Below, one piece after another: positions 1-5,749 of a stretch of 7,968 nucleotides of DNA. Both the position numbers and the translations under genes were made by a program. The notes under the pieces were generated by a model. The model was not told where the DNA came from and made no database searches. It saw only the letters and a program-made list of their open reading frames with translations. The stretch's first letter is position 1. Each line of letters opens with the position of its first letter. Source of the DNA: an uncultured Bacilli bacterium (lineage in GTDB: Bacteria > Bacillota_I > Bacilli_A > RF39 > UBA660); NCBI GenBank assembly GCA_934101745.1, contig CAKOSD010000041.1:1-7968 (forward strand), read 5' to 3'.

Positions 1-123
1 CTCCATTAGAGATTTCATATAAAAACGGCTAGCCAGATAATTTAAATATTCATCGCTATTATCATATTTTTTGCACAGAGGATTAGCCATGTATAATAAA
101 TGACTACGACTAGCAAACTCAAT
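1..123. repeat. Direct repeat of 1150-1272 (C-terminal block of J-domain paralogues)
   Basis: Bases 1-77 are identical to 1150-1226 (offset 1149); the first mismatch is at 78, and mismatches become frequent after about 109. This is coding sequence of the two J-domain paralogues, and identity includes synonymous positions, whereas the stretch of the genes further upstream has diverged heavily. Confidence 0.9.
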
Positions 124-837
124 TAAATTAGATTCCACAATCTGTAAAACTCTTGAAACCTTAACAGAATACATATCCTTTTTGCTTTCTAAAATAATAT
201 TATTTAATTCTTTCATTAGTTCTTGGTATTCGTTGGTAAATTTTAACACAGGAAATAATTCTTCGTTTAAAATCTTGATAAAATTTGAGGCTAAAAAATA
301 AGCATATTTAGGATTTACCTCCCAAACCATGGCAATAATAAAATTGTCAAGTGTATGTATTTCCGCTCTCGATAATTCATTAGTTTTTCCTATATATTTT
401 TTATAATTTTTTACCCTATCATAATATTGATTTAAAGCATAACGCATTCTTGTGATAATATTGATTGGCTCATTATTATTATTTTTTACTAATTCCGCCA
501 TTTGATTTAAAAGATTTTCAATAATTTCAGCATTTTTCATGATCTTGCTAAATGTTTCATCATAAAGAAAAACGTAATTACTTGGGGCTGACTGACATTT
601 ATAACTTTTCTCGGTGTTATTAACACTTTTATTACTGTTTTTTGGTAATTTATTTGCAACATTTTTTAAAGCCAAGTTATACGCTTCGTTTATTTGTTTC
701 ATCTTAGCCTCATAAAATTTTCTTTCGCTATCCGAATGTAAATCTGGATGATTTTGCTTAGCCAGTTTTCGATAAACCTCTTTTATTTCTTTTTCAGGGG
801 CATTTATGGAAATGCCCAATATTGTATATGGATTCAT
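1..837 (-). CDS. J-domain (DnaJ-like) protein, copy 1, C-terminus cut by window edge
   Basis: This frame is open from an ATG at 835-837 to the left edge of the window (279 codons, no stop), so the C-terminus lies outside. Residues about 3-58 form a J domain: YTILGI start, YRKLAKQ helix II, the HPD motif at residues 30-32 that stimulates Hsp70 ATPase in this family, and KMKQINEAY in helix III. No glycine/phenylalanine region or zinc-finger cysteines follow, so it is not a canonical DnaJ but a J-domain protein with its own C-terminal part. That part (about 95-279) is predicted mostly helical and I do not recognise it. A Shine-Dalgarno AGAAGGA lies just upstream of the ATG. It is a tandem paralogue of the gene at 1018-2082, lacking about 32 residues of linker found there. 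A role as an Hsp70 co-chaperone is inferred from the J domain only; the client is unknown. Confidence 0.9.
   Translation of the reverse strand, partial: MNPYTILGISINAPEKEIKEVYRKLAKQNHPDLHSDSERKFYEAKMKQINEAYNLALKNVANKLPKNSNKSVNNTEKSYKCQSAPSNYVFLYDETFSKIMKNAEIIENLLNQMAELVKNNNNEPINIITRMRYALNQYYDRVKNYKKYIGKTNELSRAEIHTLDNFIIAMVWEVNPKYAYFLASNFIKILNEELFPVLKFTNEYQELMKELNNIILESKKDMYSVKVSRVLQIVESNLIEFASRSHLLYMANPLCKKYDNSDEYLNYLASRFYMKSLME
658..837. repeat. Direct repeat of 1903-2082 (J-domain block of paralogues)
   Basis: This block corresponds to 1903-2082 at a constant offset of 1245 and covers the J domain of both paralogues. By eye it differs at only about ten positions over the 150 bases next to the start codon. 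Past the start codon only the Shine-Dalgarno region and the promoter hexamers, at the same spacing, remain alike. Confidence 0.85.
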
Positions 838-861
838 GTTAATTTTCCTTCTTAAGAAAGT

Positions 862-890
862 ATCTTAATATTTTTTTCGTTTCATGTCAA
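862..890 (-). promoter_or_regulatory. Vegetative (SigA-type) promoter of J-domain copy 1
   Basis: On the minus strand a perfect -35 TTGACA (885-890) is followed by a 17-base A-rich spacer and a -10 TAAGAT (862-867, 4 of 6 consensus bases). The -10 lies 25 bases before the start codon, leaving room for a short leader with the AGAAGGA ribosome site. The same elements with the same spacing occur before copy 2, although the spacer sequence has diverged; that supports function. Confidence 0.65.
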
Positions 891-977
891 TTAGAATATA
901 AAATACAATCCTGATAAAATACCATTTATTCAAATAAATACACGTTTTTTTAAAATAAATTATAAATTATTAAAAGA

Positions 978-1016
978 GATTAAAAAATTTGAGGTCATCT
1001 CTCAAATCTTTTAATC
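978..1016 (-). terminator. Intrinsic terminator after J-domain copy 2
   Basis: A 16-base inverted repeat (978-993 with 1001-1016, 15 of 16 positions pairing, 7-base loop) sits right after the stop codon of the gene ending at 1018. Read on the minus strand, the inner stem GATTTGAG/CTCAAATT runs into TTTTTT, the form of an intrinsic terminator. It separates copy 2 from copy 1, which then has its own promoter. The rest of the intergenic stretch (838-977) is AT-rich and shows nothing else I can name. Confidence 0.75.
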
Positions 1017-1017
1017 C

Positions 1018-2082
1018 TTAATTAGTTTTTTCATTAGTTTTTTCTCTTTTTAATTTTGGACCTTTATTATCTTTTGATGTTTCTTCTTTAATAAAATCAT
1101 CAAAAGCATTTTTTTGTAATAATGTAGCAAAAATATCATAATCTGCTGACTCCATTAGAGATTTCATATAAAAACGGCTAGCCAGATAATTTAAATATTC
1201 ATCGCTATTATCATATTTTTTGCACATAGGATTAGCCATGTATAACAAATGACTACGATTGGCAATTCCCATTAAATTAGCCTCTACAAATTTTAAAACC
1301 TTAAATGTACTTTCAGAACTGTATGTATGGGCTTTAACTTCAGCAATATCATTTGCTAACTTTTGATATTCATCAGTAAATTTTAAAACGGGAAATGTCT
1401 CTTCGTCTAAAACTTTAGCAAAAGTATTTATTAGATAATTTGCATAAGATACATCTAAAGCACTCATTTTTTTAATAAATTCTAATATATTTCTATAATC
1501 TTCAGTTATTAAACAATTTGTTCTGCCAATAAAACGCATATAATTTTCAACTTTATCATAATATTCATGTAAAGCCTTACGCATCCTGATAATAATCTTA
1601 TTTGAACGATTAGCCATTGGTTTGGTATAAGCACTTATTTCTTCCAATATATCTTGAATTAATTTAGCATTTTTCATTATTTTAACAAAGGCTTCAGTCT
1701 CTAAATCATTTAATTTACACGTACCATAACGGGAATGGGCAAAATCACTTGCAGACTGATATCTATCGTATTTTTGACGTTCATACTCTCTTTGCTTATC
1801 ATAATAATATTTCCAACTATAATTATTGTAGCCGTTATAGTTATTAGATTTATCATAAGTATAAGATTTGCTTTGATTAGCACCCTTAGAAGTCTCACTC
1901 TTAACATTTTTTAATGCTAAGTCATATGCTTCATTAATTTGTTTCATCTTAGCCTCATAAAATTCTCTTTCGGCATCCGAATGTAAATCGGGATGATTTT
2001 GCTTAGCCAGTTTTCGATAAGCCTCTTTTATTTCTTTTTCCGTAGCATTTACAGGAATGCCCAATATTGTATATGGATTCAT
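1018..2082 (-). CDS. J-domain (DnaJ-like) protein, copy 2, with tyrosine-rich linker
   Basis: Complete gene of 354 residues with a strong Shine-Dalgarno (AAGGGGG) before the ATG. Residues about 3-58 are a J domain with the HPD motif at 30-32, which in this family contacts Hsp70 (DnaK). Residues 74-108 are a low-complexity linker with 11 tyrosines among Asn, Lys, Asp and Arg. Residues about 125-330 are probably helical and shared with copy 1; conserved patches include RMR.AL, FPVLKFT.EYQ and SRSHLLYMANP.CKKYDNSDEYLNYLASRF, given here as short patches of one region. The tail (about 335-354) is Lys/Glu-rich. There are no Gly/Phe or zinc-finger regions, no signal peptide and no membrane segment, so a cytosolic Hsp70 partner is the likely role. 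I do not recognise the C-terminal family. It has its own promoter and terminator, so it is monocistronic. Confidence 0.9.
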   Translation of the reverse strand: MNPYTILGIPVNATEKEIKEAYRKLAKQNHPDLHSDAEREFYEAKMKQINEAYDLALKNVKSETSKGANQSKSYTYDKSNNYNGYNNYSWKYYYDKQREYERQKYDRYQSASDFAHSRYGTCKLNDLETEAFVKIMKNAKLIQDILEEISAYTKPMANRSNKIIIRMRKALHEYYDKVENYMRFIGRTNCLITEDYRNILEFIKKMSALDVSYANYLINTFAKVLDEETFPVLKFTDEYQKLANDIAEVKAHTYSSESTFKVLKFVEANLMGIANRSHLLYMANPMCKKYDNSDEYLNYLASRFYMKSLMESADYDIFATLLQKNAFDDFIKEETSKDNKGPKLKREKTNEKTN

Positions 2083-2106
2083 ATTAATCCCCCTTCTTGA
2101 GTTAGT

Positions 2107-2135
2107 ATATTATTATATTTTTTACTCCTTGTCAA
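2107..2135 (-). promoter_or_regulatory. Vegetative (SigA-type) promoter of J-domain copy 2
   Basis: Minus-strand -35 TTGACA (2130-2135, perfect), 17-base spacer, -10 TAATAT (2107-2112), 25 bases before the ATG. The layout is the same as before copy 1. A perfect TATAAT also occurs inside the spacer but would be only 12 bases from the -35. No CIRCE (HrcA) or CtsR operator is visible, so a classical heat-shock control is not supported. Confidence 0.65.
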
Positions 2136-2155
2136 CCAAAAATTAATCGAAAGTC

Positions 2156-2175
2156 AAAAAAACTGCTACAGTTTT
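2156..2175 (-). terminator. Intrinsic terminator after gluP
   Basis: On the minus strand a 7-base-pair stem (AAAACTG / CAGTTTT, loop TAG; 2159-2165 with 2169-2175) is followed by seven T in total (complement of 2156-2162). It begins about 22 bases beyond the stop codon of the rhomboid gene and lies just before the promoter of J-domain copy 2. The stem is short and AT-rich, so the strength is uncertain. Confidence 0.6.
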
Positions 2176-2197
2176 GTGCTTTCTGTAACAATTTTAA

Positions 2198-3322
2198 CTA
2201 TTTAAAAAATAACATATAAAGAGTAAAGATAAATAGAATACCAAAGGTTATCCAACCATTAATGCTACTTTGTTTGTCGGTTTTATTTTTAACACCAAGT
2301 CCCATTGTGATAAAGACACCACCAATCAAACCGCCAATATGAGCATAAAAATCAATATTAGATACAATTATACTTAAGGCTAAGTTAAGAACAATTACCG
2401 GAATAATCTCACTATATAAGGCTTTACCCATATATAAGCGGTAGTAATAACCAAAATAACATAGGGCTCCCATAAGACCAAATATAGCCCCACTTGCCCC
2501 TAGTGACCAACCGGTATTGAAGATGCATGAAAACATCGAACCAATAATACCACTTACTAGATAAATAAGTAAAAATTTCTTCTTGCCAAAATAATTTTCA
2601 GTAGCACAGCCAATGACATATAAAGAATACATATTACATAGTAAATGCCAGATAGAACCATGCATAAACATTCCGGTAACTAATCTATAAACTTGACCAT
2701 TTCTTACTAAAGTACCATTAACGGCTCCCAAGGCAGTTATACCAGGAAAGAATATTTGTAAAATATAAATTAAAGTACAAATAGCCATTAAAGCATAAGT
2801 AACTACTATTTTTTTAGGCTTAAATACTTCTTCATATTTTCGATTTTCTTTTGCAGTCTTACTATTAATATCATTAGTAACATTAACTATTAAGTCAACA
2901 TCATTATCAGTATTAATGATATCTTTTTCAATATTAGGAAAAGCCTCTACAACGGTTTCGTTATGTACTAAATCCTCTGTATCATTTACTTTAATATTAT
3001 CAATATAATTAATACTATCTAATTTAACATTATCATTTAAATCTAAGAAAATATTTAAAACATTCATCTTCCAAGATAAAGTCTTTTTCTTAATTTGACG
3101 AGCAACATTATTAGTTTTATATATATCAAAATTAAACTGCTCTTTATTATGTATATAATTAGAATTAATTCTTATTATTTTATATGGTCCTTCCACATTT
3201 TCTAACCATACTTCATTTCTTACGCCATTTACTACTATTGGGGTATAGTTTTCTTTAGTAACTAAGAAATGCACTAACTTCATGACAATTTCATCTTTTT
3301 TATCCATACTAATTGAACTCAT
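2198..3322 (-). CDS. gluP: Rhomboid-family intramembrane serine protease, GluP (YqgP) type
   Basis: 374 residues from the ATG at 3320-3322. The C-terminal half is a rhomboid membrane protease: first membrane helix about 170-193, then the loop and helix with HGSIWHLLCNM (residues 221-231), the catalytic serine in GASGAIFG (Ser277) and the catalytic histidine in HIGGLIGG (His328), with a last helix at about 355-374. Rhomboids cut substrates within or near membrane helices using this Ser-His dyad. The N-terminal soluble part (about 10-100) resembles the N-terminal domain of Bacillus subtilis GluP, for example the NEVWLE and K..VLNIF patches, joined by an acidic linker. The GluP C-terminal tetratricopeptide region is missing; the protein stops after the last helix. 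In B. subtilis GluP helps degrade the magnesium transporter MgtE; the substrate here is unknown. Stand-alone gene with its own terminator. Confidence 0.92.
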   Translation of the reverse strand: MSSISMDKKDEIVMKLVHFLVTKENYTPIVVNGVRNEVWLENVEGPYKIIRINSNYIHNKEQFNFDIYKTNNVARQIKKKTLSWKMNVLNIFLDLNDNVKLDSINYIDNIKVNDTEDLVHNETVVEAFPNIEKDIINTDNDVDLIVNVTNDINSKTAKENRKYEEVFKPKKIVVTYALMAICTLIYILQIFFPGITALGAVNGTLVRNGQVYRLVTGMFMHGSIWHLLCNMYSLYVIGCATENYFGKKKFLLIYLVSGIIGSMFSCIFNTGWSLGASGAIFGLMGALCYFGYYYRLYMGKALYSEIIPVIVLNLALSIIVSNIDFYAHIGGLIGGVFITMGLGVKNKTDKQSSINGWITFGILFIFTLYMLFFK

Positions 3323-3323
3323 T

Positions 3324-3373
3324 TTAACCACCTTCTATTATTTTATTATACTTCATATAATTAGTAAAGGAGT
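3324..3373. promoter_or_regulatory. Overlapping divergent promoters, gluP / small membrane protein
   Basis: The start codons of gluP (3322) and the plus-strand gene (3378) are only 55 bases apart. On the plus strand TTAACC (3324-3329), a 17-base spacer and TATACT (3347-3352) form a plausible promoter with a leader of about 19 bases. On the minus strand a perfect TATAAT (3345-3350) is well placed for gluP but no good -35 is seen 16-19 bases upstream; an alternative pair is TTTACT (3363-3368) with TAAAAT (3340-3345). The two -10 elements overlap, so both promoters can hardly be occupied at once. Confidence 0.4.
3328..3336 (-). promoter_or_regulatory. Ribosome binding site that fixes the gluP start
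   Basis: AGAAGGTGG on the minus strand lies 5 bases before the ATG at 3320-3322. An alternative in-frame GTG at 3329-3331 falls inside this Shine-Dalgarno sequence and has no site of its own, so the ATG three codons later is chosen. Confidence 0.8.
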
Positions 3374-3377
3374 ATTT

Positions 3378-3701
3378 ATGACCGCTATTACTATTATATT
3401 ATTTGTTCTTAGTTTTGCTTTACTCAACTTTTCTTTAATATCTACTTTCTACCATAATAGAATTACTAATGATACTATTTATTTTATCTTAAGTAACTCT
3501 ATTACTTTAGTTAGTATTTTATTATTTTACTACTACTTTAATGATTATTATTTATCTTTAATATTTAGTATTTTTTATTTTATGAATAATACTTGTCTTG
3601 CTATTGAACTTAAAAAAGTTAATATTAAATACTTTTTCTTTAGTATTCCTTATCTATTATTTAATATCTATTTTTTGTATCTATTAACTTTTAAATTATA
3701 G
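3378..3701 (+). CDS. Small four-helix membrane protein of unknown function
   Basis: 107 residues. The ATG at 3378 is preceded at 5 bases by AAAGGAG (3366-3372); the frame stays open upstream but those starts lie inside gluP and lack a ribosome site. Almost the whole protein is hydrophobic, rich in Phe, Ile, Leu and Tyr, with about four predicted membrane segments (3-24, 33-54, 57-77, 84-104) and short polar loops such as HNRITND and ELKKVNIK. No catalytic motif or known family is recognisable. It is divergent from gluP and convergent with rluD; its last 6 bases overlap the 3' end of rluD, and no clear terminator was found on either strand there. The clean ribosome site, start and length make it a credible gene. 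Confidence 0.75.
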   Translation: MTAITIILFVLSFALLNFSLISTFYHNRITNDTIYFILSNSITLVSILLFYYYFNDYYLSLIFSIFYFMNNTCLAIELKKVNIKYFFFSIPYLLFNIYFLYLLTFKL

Positions 3702-4607
3702 GGTATTTTGTTCTCCTGTTTCTTCATTATTTAACTTATCTAAAAAGTCTTGAAAATACTTTGGAACATCTCTTTTAAAATACATTTTTTCTTTAGTTAT
3801 GGGGTGAATAAACTCCATACTATAAGAATGTAAGAATTGCCCAAAGTCACCCGTACTTTTATTTGCATACACAGGATCATTGTAAACAGGATAGCCAATA
3901 TATTTCGTATGAACTCTTATTTGATGAGTTCTTCCGGTTTCTAGTCTGGCTTTTACTAAAGTAAATCCGGCTTTATATCTTTTTAAAACTTCTAAATGAG
4001 TAACGGCTCTTTTACTGTTATTAGGCGTTACGGTCATTCTCAAACGATTTTTTTCATCCCGACCGATAGGAGCATCAATGGTGGCTGTATCATGAGGAAA
4101 TACTCCACACAAAAGGGCTATATATTCTCTTTTGATACTATGTTCTTTAAAATACTCTCCTAATATTTCATGGGCTTTATTAGTCTTAGCCACCATAATA
4201 AGTCCGGAAGTATCTTTATCAATACGATGCACTATTCCCAACCTTTCGACCCCATTTATATCTGATAATTTATCGGTATAATTTTTTAAGGCATTAACAA
4301 GAGTATGATCTTTATTACCATTACCTGGATGGACGACCATACCACTGGGTTTATTAACAATAATAATATCATCATCTTCATACACTATATCTAAAGGATA
4401 ATCCCAAGGGGTAATATCATCAGTATCAGTTTTAATATTATTAATCGTAATTTTATCTCCACATTTTACTTTATAACTAGGTTTTATTTTCTTATCATTA
4501 ACTAAAACTTCACCATTTTTAATTAAATTTAAAATTAAGTTTCTTGAATAATCCGTATTATCGGCAAGATACTTATCTATTCTTACATCATTTACATCTA
4601 CAATCAT
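3696..4607 (-). CDS. rluD: 23S rRNA pseudouridine synthase, RluD/YlyB family
   Basis: 303 residues, the usual length for the B. subtilis homologue YlyB. An N-terminal S4 RNA-binding domain (about 5-58: RIDKYLADN...NGEVLVNDKKIKPS) is followed by the RluA/RluD catalytic domain. GIVHRIDKDTSGL carries the family's catalytic aspartate (Asp130, in HRID), and ARLETGRTHQIRVH (about 210-224) is the second signature. Enzymes of this family isomerise uridine to pseudouridine in RNA; E. coli RluD modifies helix 69 of 23S rRNA, and the same target is likely but not proven here. Its ATG overlaps the lspA stop in an ATGA arrangement, suggesting translational coupling; GGGGGA within the end of lspA serves as ribosome site. 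The lspA-ylyB pairing is conserved in Bacilli. Confidence 0.95.
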   Translation of the reverse strand: MIVDVNDVRIDKYLADNTDYSRNLILNLIKNGEVLVNDKKIKPSYKVKCGDKITINNIKTDTDDITPWDYPLDIVYEDDDIIIVNKPSGMVVHPGNGNKDHTLVNALKNYTDKLSDINGVERLGIVHRIDKDTSGLIMVAKTNKAHEILGEYFKEHSIKREYIALLCGVFPHDTATIDAPIGRDEKNRLRMTVTPNNSKRAVTHLEVLKRYKAGFTLVKARLETGRTHQIRVHTKYIGYPVYNDPVYANKSTGDFGQFLHSYSMEFIHPITKEKMYFKRDVPKYFQDFLDKLNNEETGEQNTL

Positions 4608-5044
4608 TTTTTATCCCCCAAACTCATTATTAAAATCATTATGATTATTCCTAAAGTAATACAGATATCGGCTAAATTAAAGATAGGAAAACTATATTGT
4701 CCTAAAAAGATTTCAAAATAATCAATAACGAAACCTCTAAATATCCTATCTATTAAGTTTCCTAAAATACCGCCTAAGATTACTCCGAATAATATATCAT
4801 ACTTTTTAGCCTTTGGTAAATCTTTTCTTAAATTAAATAAAAAATATATTAAAATAATACTAAATAATAAGATTAAATATCTTTTATTTTCTAGGAAACT
4901 AAAGGCTACGCCATAATTATAGACTTTATGAATATTAAATAAATCAGGAATTACTTCTCTAAATAATACTTGTTTATCTATAAAAAATTTAATTATTTGA
5001 TCTAATAAGGCTACTAAAATACTTATTATAATACTTGTTTTCAT
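4604..5044 (-). CDS. lspA: Lipoprotein signal peptidase (signal peptidase II)
   Basis: 146 residues, close to the family's usual 150-165. LspA is a membrane aspartyl protease that removes the signal peptide from diacylglyceryl-modified prolipoproteins. Four membrane helices are seen (about 3-22, 55-72, 83-98, 119-141). Conserved elements are Asp15 in LLDQIIKF, GNLIDR (94-100 region, Asp99), VIDYF (Asp108) and FNLADICITLG (Asp126); Asp108 and Asp126 correspond to the catalytic dyad known from the Pseudomonas aeruginosa structure. The gene starts 15 bases after ylmC with a moderate AAGTGAT ribosome site and overlaps rluD by 4 bases, so ylmC-lspA-rluD is probably one transcript. Its stop is TGA. 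Confidence 0.95.
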   Translation of the reverse strand: MKTSIIISILVALLDQIIKFFIDKQVLFREVIPDLFNIHKVYNYGVAFSFLENKRYLILLFSIILIYFLFNLRKDLPKAKKYDILFGVILGGILGNLIDRIFRGFVIDYFEIFLGQYSFPIFNLADICITLGIIIMILIMSLGDKK

Positions 5045-5059
5045 AACATCACTTGTTTA

Positions 5060-5290
5060 TTATATCATAATATCAACTAAAATAACATCTTCCCCAATTC
5101 TTTTTATTTGTTTAAAAGTAATCGTCGTTTCGTTGTCTTTATTAAATAAGTTATTTAAACTCCCTCTTTTTTCAATACTTAGATATTCAATGATTCCCGT
5201 ATCATTTATTACCGCATCAATTATTCGCCCAATTTTTTTACCATCATTAATATTAACGACATCTTTAGTCTGTAAATCTGATAAATGCAT
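5060..5290 (-). CDS. ylmC: YlmC/YmxH family PRC-barrel sporulation-associated protein
   Basis: 76 residues, matching the roughly 80-residue YlmC/YmxH family, a stand-alone PRC-barrel fold common in spore-forming Firmicutes. Diagnostic segments are the start HLSDLQTKDVVNINDGKKIG (residues 2-21), GIIEYLSIE, and the end IKRIGEDVILVDI. There is no signal peptide or membrane segment. The biochemical role of the family is not established; in B. subtilis ylmC lies just downstream of sigG, as here apart from the inserted plus-strand gene. The ribosome site AGGTGAT (5294-5300) precedes the ATG. It is likely the first gene of the ylmC-lspA-rluD operon. Confidence 0.9.
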   Translation of the reverse strand: MHLSDLQTKDVVNINDGKKIGRIIDAVINDTGIIEYLSIEKRGSLNNLFNKDNETTITFKQIKRIGEDVILVDIMI

Positions 5291-5293
5291 AAT

Positions 5294-5300
5294 ATCACCT
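5294..5300 (-). promoter_or_regulatory. Ribosome binding site of ylmC (TTAGGTGAT-type initiation sequence)
   Basis: The minus strand reads TTAGGTGATATTATG at ylmC. The same block occurs at sigG (TTAGGTGATGTTATG) and, weaker, at lspA (AAGTGATGTTATG). AGGTGAT matches the 3' part of the extended Shine-Dalgarno sequence AGGAGGTGATC, which pairs with the end of 16S rRNA. Confidence 0.7.
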
Positions 5301-5305
5301 AATTA

Positions 5306-5340
5306 ATTATATTGCTGAATTATCTATTTTTTGTTAAAAT
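5306..5340. promoter_or_regulatory. Divergent promoter region between ylmC and the plus-strand membrane gene
   Basis: The 72-base gap holds signals for both directions. On the minus strand a perfect TATAAT (5306-5311) lies 16 bases before the ylmC ATG, so transcription would begin practically at the ribosome site; no good -35 is found at normal spacing (TTAACA at 5332-5337 is 20 bases away). On the plus strand TTGCTG (5312-5317), a 17-base spacer and TAAAAT (5335-5340) could serve the gene at 5363. These are assignments by eye. Confidence 0.35.
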
Positions 5341-5362
5341 ATTTATAGAAAGGACGATTAAT

Positions 5363-5749
5363 ATGTACGATTACGCTTATAAAACAAGTGTTGGTGGCTT
5401 TTATACTTTTAAATTAGTTGCATTTATAATTGCTATTGCTGCTACTATCATTATTTATACTGTTTTTATGGATAAACGTAACAAAGATACTTATAGTAAT
5501 CCTTTAAAGAAATTATTTGATTACTTACATTTTAATAAGTTCTTTATGGAACCTATTTTAAAGATTACTTATATCTTTTGTAGTTTATATGTAACTATTA
5601 CAGCTTTTGGCTATATTGGTACTTCCTTCTTATTATTCTTTTTACTTTTAATCTTGGGAAATGTTATTTTAAGAATGGTTTTCGAAGGCCTAATGGTTAT
5701 CTATAAAATTTATCTAAATTTAAATGAGATAAATAAGAAAATGAAATAA
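5363..5749 (+). CDS. Three-helix membrane protein of unknown function, between sigG and ylmC
   Basis: 128 residues from the ATG at 5363, which has AGAAAGGA (5347-5354) at 8 bases; an upstream in-frame TTG at 5312 lacks a ribosome site and was rejected. Predicted membrane helices are about 13-35, 64-82 and 85-106, with a basic loop between the first two (MDKRNKDTYSNPLKKLFDYL) and a C-terminal amphipathic helix (FEGLMVIYKIYLNLNEINKK). The C-terminal pattern of a Glu followed by hydrophobic helix and an Asn-rich end faintly recalls DUF4282 membrane proteins; this is a weak impression. It is divergent from ylmC and convergent with sigG, ending exactly one base before the sigG stop codon. Its terminator appears to lie inside sigG. 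Confidence 0.8.
   Translation: MYDYAYKTSVGGFYTFKLVAFIIAIAATIIIYTVFMDKRNKDTYSNPLKKLFDYLHFNKFFMEPILKITYIFCSLYVTITAFGYIGTSFLLFFLLLILGNVILRMVFEGLMVIYKIYLNLNEINKKMK

Noticed and set aside
1710..1907. 65-codon open frame on the minus strand inside J-domain copy 2
   Set aside because: It is an alternate frame of the tyrosine/asparagine-rich linker; no ribosome site, low complexity, and the main frame has a clear J domain.
3320..3331. GTG start for gluP
   Set aside because: The GTG lies within the Shine-Dalgarno sequence that serves the ATG three codons downstream.
3282..3377. Longer N-terminus for the 107-residue plus-strand membrane protein
   Set aside because: It would start inside gluP without a ribosome site, while the ATG at 3378 has AAAGGAG at proper spacing.
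3640..3760. Terminator at the rluD / plus-strand gene junction
   Set aside because: Only weak short AT stems were found on either strand, none with both a stable stem and a T tract.
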